This document shows positions 57,801 through 64,000 of a DNA stretch of 64,000 nt, one piece after another. A program made the translations under genes and the position numbers. The stretch spans positions 124,001 to 188,000 of the forward strand of contig NZ_JBHTAA010000001.1 of assembly GCF_042663225.1 (NCBI RefSeq), given 5' to 3'. How positions within the stretch are numbered: position 1 is the first letter of the stretch; every line of letters begins with the position of its first letter. A model generated the notes under the pieces. That model worked only from the letters and a program-made list of their open reading frames with translations, was not told the origin of the DNA and searched no databases. The DNA comes from Haloferax namakaokahaiae. Its GTDB lineage: Archaea > Halobacteriota > Halobacteria > Halobacteriales > Haloferacaceae.

Positions 57801-59558
57801 CTACTTGTGCGCGAAGTACGTGACCGTCTCGTCGTCGCCTTTGGAATCGACGCGAGCGAAGCCGACGCGCTCGAACTGGACGAGTTCGTCAACGGGAAGG
57901 TCACCGAAGTCGGGTTCGGCCACGCCAGTCACGTCGCCGTCCATGGTTCGCAGACGGACGGGGACGCCGTCTTCAGGTGCCCAGTGGATGACGGGAACGT
58001 CGCCCTCGCGGACCACGTCTAAGTCGTCGCCCGTGGCGACGAGCGTGTCGTCCTCGCGGCGGACCGCACCGAAGCCCTTCAGCCAGACGCGCTCACCCTC
58101 GGCGGGCACGTCGCCGGATTCGAGCAGGACGCTCCCTTCGACCGGAATCGTGCGAGTGCCGCGGTCTTCGTGGTCCGGATGGAGCGGCGGGTGGGCATCG
58201 GCTGGACCGCCTTCGACGGCGAACGCCTCAGACGGGCCAGACACAGTCTGGCTGTCCGCCGAGGCTCCCTCGGCGACGTCTCGGACGAAGAAGTAGCGGT
58301 TCGCCTCGTCGTCCACGAGGTCGCGGTTGTTGGCGTAGACCGACGACATGGCGAGGTCAACGTCGGAGGTGGACATGCCGAGTTCGACCATCGCGTCCAC
58401 GATTGCCTGTCCGCGGATTCCGCGCCGGCGGACCGACTGGATGGTCGGTGCGCGCGGGTCGTCCCAGCCGTCGAGTTCGCCCGCGTCGATGAGTTCCTTG
58501 ATGGTCGAAGTGGACATCTTCACGTCGTAGGCGTCGAGTTGGACGTGACCCCAGTGGAGCACCTCGGGGTACTCCCAGCCGAAGTAGTCGTAGACGAACT
58601 GCTGGCGCTTGGCGGAGTCCTGCAGGTCGATACCGCGGATGATGTGGGTGACGCCGGTCAGGTGGTCGTCCACGCCGGACTGGAAGTCGAGCATGGGCCA
58701 CGCGCGGTAGTCTTCCGCCTCGGGTCGCGGGTGTGGGGTGTCTATCATGCGGAAGGCGACCCAGTCGCGGAGGGCGGGGTTCTTGTGCTCGATGTCGGTC
58801 TTCACTCGCAAAACCATCTCGCCCGAGTTGTACTCGCCATCGACCATCGCTTCGAACTCGTCGAGCGTCGTCTCGATGTCCTTGTCGCGGTGGGGACACG
58901 GCTTGCCGTCGTTCTTCAGGTTCGAGAACTCCTCGCCCGAGCAGGAACAGGTGTACGCGCCGCCCTTCTCGATGAGGTCGCGGGCGTAGTCGTAGTAGGT
59001 CTCGACACGGTCAGAGGCGCGAATCACGTCGTCGGGTTCGAAGCCGAGGAACGCGATGTCGTCGAGGATGGCGTCGTAAGCCGAGAGGTCCGGGCGCTTC
59101 GTCTCGGGGTCGGTGTCGTCGAAGCGGACGATGAAAGAGCCGTCGTACATGTCCTTGTACGTCCCGATGACGGCGGGCATCCGCGCGTGGCCCATGTGCC
59201 ACGGGCCGTTCGGGTTGGGTGCCGCGCGCATCCGAATCTCGTCGTAGTCGTCGGCGTTCGGGAGGTCGGGAAGCAGTTGGTCGTCTTCCTCCTCCTCGGC
59301 TTCCATCTCGGCGAGTTCCTCGGGTGCGAGTTCGCCGATTCGCTCGCGCTTCTCGTCGGCCGAGAGTTGGTTAACCTTCGCAACGACGGGGCCGATGAGA
59401 CCCGGAATCTCGCCGCCGTGCTGTCGGAACTCGGGATTCTCGCCCATCAGCGGACCCATAATCGCGCCCACGTCGGCGTCGCTCTCGTGTTTGACCGCGT
59501 TGAGGAGGGCGTGTTTCTCCGCCTCTCGCTCGACGCGCTCTCGAAGGTCGTCGTCCAT
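57801..59558 (-). CDS. gltX: Glutamyl-tRNA synthetase (archaeal GlxRS type)
   Basis: Charges tRNA-Glu, and in archaea lacking GlnRS also tRNA-Gln. 585 residues of class I: HIGH motif as WHMGHARMP, near residue 110, and KMSKS as VKMSTSTIK. Archaeal features are the long, acidic N-terminal domain and the beta-barrel anticodon-binding C-terminus (VERVGFARVDSKGDD region, as FERVGFARVD). No GlnRS is in this window. The start at 59558 is supported by the family N-terminus. Confidence 0.95.
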   Translation of the reverse strand: MDDDLRERVEREAEKHALLNAVKHESDADVGAIMGPLMGENPEFRQHGGEIPGLIGPVVAKVNQLSADEKRERIGELAPEELAEMEAEEEEDDQLLPDLPNADDYDEIRMRAAPNPNGPWHMGHARMPAVIGTYKDMYDGSFIVRFDDTDPETKRPDLSAYDAILDDIAFLGFEPDDVIRASDRVETYYDYARDLIEKGGAYTCSCSGEEFSNLKNDGKPCPHRDKDIETTLDEFEAMVDGEYNSGEMVLRVKTDIEHKNPALRDWVAFRMIDTPHPRPEAEDYRAWPMLDFQSGVDDHLTGVTHIIRGIDLQDSAKRQQFVYDYFGWEYPEVLHWGHVQLDAYDVKMSTSTIKELIDAGELDGWDDPRAPTIQSVRRRGIRGQAIVDAMVELGMSTSDVDLAMSSVYANNRDLVDDEANRYFFVRDVAEGASADSQTVSGPSEAFAVEGGPADAHPPLHPDHEDRGTRTIPVEGSVLLESGDVPAEGERVWLKGFGAVRREDDTLVATGDDLDVVREGDVPVIHWAPEDGVPVRLRTMDGDVTGVAEPDFGDLPVDELVQFERVGFARVDSKGDDETVTYFAHK

Positions 59559-59749
59559 TATCCTCCGATTCCGCGTCACGCCTAAAAACAGGCCCGGATT
59601 GCAGGAAGGGCGTTCCTCTCGCGGGCAGGGGTACGGGCTGTGTTAACACGTCTACACGGTTAGCCGTTGTGGCGCACGGACGTGTATGGATGCATGAGAA
59701 GAGTAGTGGGCGAGAAGACGCACTGCCCAAAACGGTGGGCGTGCCGTGA

Positions 59750-60796
59750 TTAGTAGCCGCGGGTGATGAGGTAGTCCGCGATATCACACAGCAGGTCGCG
59801 GGACTCGTTGTCCGGCAGCACGTCGAGGCGTGCTTTCGCCTGCTCGGTGAGGTCTTCGGCCATCTCGCGGGCGTAATCGATGCTGCCCGCGTCGTCGAGT
59901 TCATCGACGGCGGCCTGTACTTCCGCCTCACTGAGTTCGTCCGCGGTCTTGGCTTCGACCAGATTCTCCACGTCCACGCCCTGTTGACGGGCGTGCAGGA
60001 GGATGATGGTCTCCTTGTTCTCGACGAGGTCGGAGCCTCGTTGTTTGCCGAGTTTCTCCGAGGGGACCGTCAGGTCGAGCACGTCGTCTTGAATCTGGAA
60101 CGCGCTTCCGGACTCGATGCCGTACTGGTAGAGCGCCTCGACGACGTCGTCGTCCGCGCCCATGAGGACCGCCGGAATCGCCGCGGCCGTGCCGTAGAGG
60201 ACGGCCGTCTTGAGTTCGATCATGTTGAGGTACTCGTCGGGGAGCACCCCGTTCCGGTGTTCGAACTCGATGTCCAGTGCCTGCCCCTCGCAGATGCGGA
60301 TGCAGGTGGTCGCAAGCCGTCGGACGGCTTCCAGCCCGTTGGCCGGGTCCGCGCCGGTCTGGGTCAGGAGTTCGAACGCCTTGGCGTAGAGCGTATCGCC
60401 CGCCAAGATTGCGGTCTCGGTGTCGTACTCCTTGTGAACTGCCGGGACGCCGCGGCGCAGGTCGTCGTCGTCCATGATGTCGTCGTGGATGAGCGTGAAC
60501 GACTGGATGACCTCGATGCTCGCGGCGGCGGTCATCACGTCGATGGACCCTCCGGCGAGCGTCGGGAACGCGCGGTAATCTTCCGACATCGGCTCAACGT
60601 CGGCGAGCGCTTCCGCCGTGAGCAGGGACACCGTTGGCCGCAGGCGCTTGCCGCCCGCTTTGAGTAAGTACCGGGAGGCCTCGTAGAGACGCTCCGGCTC
60701 GGCCATCGGGACGTCCGATTCGAGTGCCTCGTTGACGAGTTCGCGCCGCTGGCGAATCGCTTCGAGCACTCGCTGTTCCGTCGCGTCAGGAGTCAT
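59750..60796 (-). CDS. idsA: Geranylgeranyl/farnesylgeranyl diphosphate synthase
   Basis: Trans-prenyltransferase of 348 residues that makes the isoprenoid chains for archaeal ether lipids. The first Asp-rich motif HDDIMDDDDLRRG (about 104-116) and the second QIQDDVLDL are present, with the chain-length region in between. Whether the product is C20 or C25 cannot be read with certainty. Its ATG shares one base with the rnj stop (TGATG), so translation is coupled. Confidence 0.93.
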   Translation of the reverse strand: MTPDATEQRVLEAIRQRRELVNEALESDVPMAEPERLYEASRYLLKAGGKRLRPTVSLLTAEALADVEPMSEDYRAFPTLAGGSIDVMTAAASIEVIQSFTLIHDDIMDDDDLRRGVPAVHKEYDTETAILAGDTLYAKAFELLTQTGADPANGLEAVRRLATTCIRICEGQALDIEFEHRNGVLPDEYLNMIELKTAVLYGTAAAIPAVLMGADDDVVEALYQYGIESGSAFQIQDDVLDLTVPSEKLGKQRGSDLVENKETIILLHARQQGVDVENLVEAKTADELSEAEVQAAVDELDDAGSIDYAREMAEDLTEQAKARLDVLPDNESRDLLCDIADYLITRGY

Positions 60797-62148
60797 CAGT
60801 CCACCAGTTGGATCATGTTGCCGTTACGCGTGACGTGCACGTCTCGGCCCAGGGCGTAGCCCTGACTCTCCGCGAGGTCAACGTACGGTGCGAAGCCCTT
60901 GAGGTTCTGGTGGGCCGGGATGACGTGCTGGGGCTGAAGCGCCTGCAGCATCTCGTAGTGGCCCTCCTCTCGAAGGTGACCGGAGACGTGGATGTCGTCG
61001 AAGATGCGAGCGCCCTGCATGCGCAGGAGACGCTCGGACTGGTAGCGCTGGCCCTCGTTCGTCGGTTCCGGGATGACGCGAGCCGAGAAGATGACTTTGT
61101 CACCGTCGTCGATTTCGTACGGCGTCTCGCCGCGGCCCATGCGCGTCAGCATCGCACGAGGCTCGCCCTGGTGACCCGTGACGATAGGCAGGTAGTTCTC
61201 CTTGCCCTCTTTCATGATGCGCTTGAAGGTGCGGTCCACGGACTTGCGGTGGCCGTACATGCCGAGGTCGTCGGGGAGGTCCACGAAGCCGAGGCGTTCG
61301 GCGGTGCCGGAGTACTTCTCCATCGAACGGCCGAGCAGCACTGGCTGGCGGCCGATGTCGTTGGCGAACTCCACGAGCGAGGAGACACGCGAGATGTGCG
61401 ACGAGAACGTCGTCGCAACGATACCGCCGTCGTAGTCCTCGACGGAGGTCATCACGTCTTTGAGGTGACGACGAGCGACGGACTCCGAGGGCGTTCGGCC
61501 CTTGCGTCCGGCGTTCGTACAGTCCTCGATGTAGGCGAGGACGCCGTTGCCCTCGCGGCCAATCTCGCGGAAGCGCTTCATGTCGATCGGGTCTTCGAGG
61601 ACCGGCGAGTGGTCCATACGCTTGTCGAGACCGTAGACGATTGCGCCTTCCGGCGTGTGGAGGACCGGGTTGATGGCGTCGATGATGGAGTGGGTGACGT
61701 GAACGAATTCGAGTTCGACCTGTCCGGAGTCGCCGATGGACATCGTCTCACCGGCGCTCATCTTGATGAGGTCGTTGTTCACGTTGAACTTGTTCTCTCC
61801 CTCGATTTGCTGTTTGACCAGCTCGATGGTGAAGGGCGTCGCCACGACGGGTGCGTCGTAGCGGTGTGCCAGTTTGGAGATGGCACCGATGTGGTCGAGG
61901 TGACCGTGGGTGGGGACGATAGCCTGCACGTCACCTTCGAGGTCGCTCATGACCCGGTCGTCCGGGATAGCGCCCATGTCGATGAGGTCGAGGCTATGCA
62001 TTTTCTCGGTTTCAACGTTGTCGTGGATGAGAACCTGCGAGAGGTTCAGACCCATGTCGAAGACGACAACGTCGTCACCGGCGCGAACGGCCGTCATCTG
62101 ACGGCCGACTTCTTCGTAGCCGCCAATGGTTGCGATTTCGATTTCCAT
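60796..62148 (-). CDS. rnj: Ribonuclease J (aRNase J)
   Basis: 5'-to-3' exoribonuclease and endonuclease of the beta-CASP metallo-beta-lactamase family, central to mRNA turnover. 450 residues with THGHLDH (H81, H83, D85, H86), HSIIDAINPVLHTPEGAIVYG-type motif III region, the beta-CASP GHQGEPRAML and the C-terminal HVSGHLREEGH and IPAHQNL motifs. The start at 62148 matches RNase J N-termini (MEIEIATIGGYEEVG); open frame continues upstream but is not needed. Confidence 0.95.
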   Translation of the reverse strand: MEIEIATIGGYEEVGRQMTAVRAGDDVVVFDMGLNLSQVLIHDNVETEKMHSLDLIDMGAIPDDRVMSDLEGDVQAIVPTHGHLDHIGAISKLAHRYDAPVVATPFTIELVKQQIEGENKFNVNNDLIKMSAGETMSIGDSGQVELEFVHVTHSIIDAINPVLHTPEGAIVYGLDKRMDHSPVLEDPIDMKRFREIGREGNGVLAYIEDCTNAGRKGRTPSESVARRHLKDVMTSVEDYDGGIVATTFSSHISRVSSLVEFANDIGRQPVLLGRSMEKYSGTAERLGFVDLPDDLGMYGHRKSVDRTFKRIMKEGKENYLPIVTGHQGEPRAMLTRMGRGETPYEIDDGDKVIFSARVIPEPTNEGQRYQSERLLRMQGARIFDDIHVSGHLREEGHYEMLQALQPQHVIPAHQNLKGFAPYVDLAESQGYALGRDVHVTRNGNMIQLVD

Positions 62149-62458
62149 GGTTGGTAATCTCGATATTCCGAGCATCGAAAGCCACAATGAGTGGCGAGGG
62201 TGCTCACGGAAAGACGGGTGTCTGGGGGCCACCGGCCCCGGCGTCTTGCAGCTCGTCGGTCGAATGACCCCGCGTGCGAGACGCCCCGAGTCGTATGATT
62301 TCGAGGCATCCGCACTTACCCGCGGGTTTCTGGTAGTTGACCGTACTCACTGGGGTATTAAAAACTACATGGGTTGACCGCGCCCGCGTGGTCGCACCAA
62401 GAATGTCATCGTGGAAACACTCATGTGCGTTTACTCGAGACAGTATCGGTAGTCGAAC
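62149..62458. other. rnj leader/promoter region and kinase promoter
   Basis: A 310-base divergent gap. The best minus-strand TATA is TTTTTAATA (62357-62365), predicting a start near 62335 and an rnj leader of about 187 bases, long for a haloarchaeon. The leader DNA contains GGGGCC-ACC-GGCCCC (62225-62239) and a 7-bp inverted repeat GGCGTCT (62240-62246) / AGACGCC (62279-62285). A GTTTACTC TATA-like box near 62430 suits the kinase gene. Confidence 0.5.
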
Positions 62459-63469
62459 ATGAGCGACCAGTCGGCCGAGACCACCATCGCACTCGAATCG
62501 ATACCAGCGATGTGTGCTATCGTCCGAATGGATGAGGCTCCGTCCTTCGAAGCCTGCAACTCGACGTTCGAAACTGCGCTCGGTGTCGAAGCCGAGTCGC
62601 TCACCGGTTCGAATCTGCTGCAGTACGTTCACACGAACGATACCGAACTGGTTAGCGGTGGTCTCTCACGTGCGGTCGCGGGAGACGAAACGAGGTTCGA
62701 ATGCCGGATTCGACACGCGACCAGTGGGTGGGCCACGTTCGAAGTTCGCGCTCGCCCTCACTCGGAGCGCGTGTTCATCCTCGTGCGCGACGTCACCGAC
62801 CAAGCACGTCGCCGCGAGCATCTCGGCGTCCTCAATCGCATCCTCCGACACAACGTCAGAAACGACTTCAACGTCATCGACGGCCACCTCGAACTCATCG
62901 CCCGGAAGACCGACGATACGCAACTCGAAGACTCGTCCGACGTCGTCCGCGACGCCATCGACCGGTGGTTGCTGCTCACCGAACAGGCGACGCGTATCGA
63001 GCAACTGTTCAGCGAAACCGCGGAGCGACAACTCCCGATTGCCCAACTCGTCCAAGGGGTAGTGACCGCTAGCGGTCTCACCTACCCGGATGCAACGTTC
63101 TCGGTCTCGGTCGATTCGCAAGTCTCCGGGACGACGTCCTCGCTGCTCGAAGAAGCGGTCCACGAACTCTGTGAAAACGCGGCCAAGCACACCACCGACT
63201 CGCCGGTCGTGTCGGTCACAGTTCGACCGGGACCACACCGGAACTCCGCCGAAATCGTCGTCGAAGACGGCGGTGACGGGCTTCCGTTGCACGAGATTTC
63301 GGTGCTCGAAACCGGCGAGGAGACGCCACTGGTCCACGGCACGGGTATCGGTCTCCAACTCGTTCGGATGGTCGTCGAGCACGTCGGCGGGACGGTTGCC
63401 GTCGATACGGCGGCATCTGGCGGGTGTGTGAGGCTGGTAGTTCCAACAGTTCCGCCGGTAGAGGGCTGA
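62459..63469 (+). CDS. PAS-domain sensor histidine kinase
   Basis: Cytosolic haloarchaeal histidine kinase of 336 residues. A PAS domain spans about 10-115, followed by the phospho-acceptor helix LNRILRHNVRNDFNVI (His131, the H-box variant HNVRND common in haloarchaea) and a HATPase domain with HELCENAAKH (N box), VVEDGGDGLP (G1) and HGTGIGLQLV (G2). No membrane segments are seen. No response regulator gene lies next to it, so its partner is unknown. Confidence 0.93.
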   Translation: MSDQSAETTIALESIPAMCAIVRMDEAPSFEACNSTFETALGVEAESLTGSNLLQYVHTNDTELVSGGLSRAVAGDETRFECRIRHATSGWATFEVRARPHSERVFILVRDVTDQARRREHLGVLNRILRHNVRNDFNVIDGHLELIARKTDDTQLEDSSDVVRDAIDRWLLLTEQATRIEQLFSETAERQLPIAQLVQGVVTASGLTYPDATFSVSVDSQVSGTTSSLLEEAVHELCENAAKHTTDSPVVSVTVRPGPHRNSAEIVVEDGGDGLPLHEISVLETGEETPLVHGTGIGLQLVRMVVEHVGGTVAVDTAASGGCVRLVVPTVPPVEG

Positions 63470-63507
63470 GAGCGGCCAAAATCACGGTCGTTCGTCCGGT
63501 TCGGCAC

Positions 63508-63517
63508 ATTTAAGATA
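63508..63517 (+). promoter_or_regulatory. TATA box for lsm-rpl37e
   Basis: ATTTAAGATA, centred about 26 bases before the lsm ATG, giving a leaderless transcript. Confidence 0.6.
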
Positions 63518-63538
63518 CTAACGAGACGGTTTTCAAGC

Positions 63539-63769
63539 ATGAGCGGCCGACCTCTCGACGTTCTCGAGGCATCTTTGAACGAACCGGTGACGGTTCACCT
63601 CAAGGACGGCGACGCATACTACGGCGTACTCGCTGGCTACGACCAGCACATGAACGTCGTGCTCGAAGAAGCGCTTGACGACGAGGCAGTGCCCGGAGAT
63701 ATCGAACTCCGGCAAGTCGAAGACACAACCATTATACGCGGCGATAACGTCGTCACCATCAAAGCATGA
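63539..63769 (+). CDS. lsm: Sm-like archaeal protein Lsm
   Basis: RNA-binding ring protein, the archaeal Hfq/Sm homologue, acting in sRNA and mRNA metabolism. 76 residues with Sm motif 1 (VTVHLKDGDAYYGVLAGYDQHMNVVLEEA) and Sm motif 2 (IIRGDNVVTI). In Haloferax volcanii the homologous protein binds small RNAs. It overlaps rpl37e by 4 bases; the two are co-transcribed there. Confidence 0.97.
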   Translation: MSGRPLDVLEASLNEPVTVHLKDGDAYYGVLAGYDQHMNVVLEEALDDEAVPGDIELRQVEDTTIIRGDNVVTIKA

Positions 63770-63942
63770 CGGGTGCAGGAACCCCTAGCCAAGGAAAGAA
63801 GAACAAGACGACGCACGTCAAGTGCCGACGCTGTGGTGAGAAATCCTACCACTCGAAGAAGAAAGTCTGTTCGTCCTGTGGCTTCGGTAAATCGAAGAAG
63901 CGTCGAAGCTACGCCTGGCAGTCGAAGTCCGGCGACAACTAA
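63766..63942 (+). CDS. rpl37e: Ribosomal protein eL37
   Basis: Small zinc-binding large-subunit protein, 58 residues, with GAGTPSQGKKNKTTHVKCRRC, CGEKSYHSKKKVCSSCG and RRSYAWQSKSGDN. Two CxxC pairs (CRRC, CSSC) bind zinc. The ATG overlaps the lsm stop (ATGA). Confidence 0.96.
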   Translation: MTGAGTPSQGKKNKTTHVKCRRCGEKSYHSKKKVCSSCGFGKSKKRRSYAWQSKSGDN

Positions 63943-63950
63943 GCAACCAC

Positions 63951-63970
63951 TGACGGTCACTTGACCGTCA
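63951..63970 (+). terminator. Inverted repeat after rpl37e
   Basis: TGACGGTCA (63951-63959), CT, TGACCGTCA (63962-63970), a perfect 9-bp palindrome with a 2-nt centre, 8 bases after the rpl37e stop. It could end the lsm-rpl37e transcript, though the T-tract after it is only modest. Confidence 0.5.
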
Positions 63971-64000
63971 CCCTGTCTTCTGTCTCGTCTCACTGGGGCG

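Noticed and set aside
62240..62290. tRNA-like element in the rnj leader (arms resembling GGTCGAATGACC)
   Set aside because: No anticodon arm or acceptor of the right geometry can be drawn; it is only an inverted repeat.

Overview
The window is chromosomal DNA from a halophilic archaeon of class Halobacteria. The proteins are strongly acidic, third codon positions are GC-rich, many starts sit about 25-30 bases downstream of a TATA-like box (leaderless style), and the ribosomal, RNA polymerase and RNase J genes are archaeal. Gene content and order match what I remember of Haloferax volcanii around the rps13-rpoD, rpl1-rpl12, rpl21e-rpoF, metE, tmcA and lsm loci, so Haloferax or a close relative in Haloferacaceae is the best guess. 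No alignment could be run to prove this.

1-9.3 kb: the start of a family 4-like uracil-DNA glycosylase gene, an Mrp/Nbp35 Fe-S carrier gene with a repeat-bearing partner, moaA with a possible operator, then a cell-surface/export module (CARDB-like surface protein, RND exporter, zinc-ribbon membrane protein, TetR regulator) and a thioredoxin. 9.4-15.7 kb: the haloarchaeal information-processing cluster tRNA-Ser, rps13, rps4, rps11, rpoD, tRNA-Leu, rpl18e, rpl13, rps9, rpoN, rpoK, eno, rps2. 15.8-30.6 kb: accessory enzymes (rhodanese-MBL sulfur enzyme, VOC protein, zincin, cupin), a Dna2-like nuclease-helicase, an Lhr-type helicase, an RNase Z-like MBL enzyme, the isopentenyl phosphate kinase-mevalonate kinase pair and an M42 aminopeptidase.

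31-43.5 kb: rpl11, then rpl1-rpl10-rpl12 with a structured leader, a TctA/DUF112 permease, a small zinc-finger protein with aEF-1beta, a trans-sulfuration enzyme, then rpl21e-rpoF-DUF655-rsmA-mscS-hemK2-like, then a two-gene split methionine synthase. 43.5-49.8 kb: a SAM methyltransferase broken by an in-frame TAG, the rpl7ae-rps28e-rpl24e-ndk operon, tmcA, a 54-residue zinc-finger candidate and an HTH-GNAT protein.

49.4-54.5 kb: a Fix/ETF electron-transfer cluster (ferredoxin, FixA, FixB with a duplicated N-terminal extension, fused FixC-FixX, and a small partner). 54.6-57.2 kb: DUF456, cyclase and methylmalonate-semialdehyde dehydrogenase. 57.2-64 kb: a gene-poor gap, gltX, then rnj-idsA behind a long structured leader, a PAS histidine kinase, and lsm-rpl37e.

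Most of the window is core housekeeping DNA with no insertion sequence, CRISPR array or prophage visible. The less ordinary signals are the TAG-interrupted methyltransferase, a 5 x 20-bp tandem repeat upstream of mevalonate kinase, the inverted repeats at the moaA and metE promoters, the FixB duplication and the RNase J leader.
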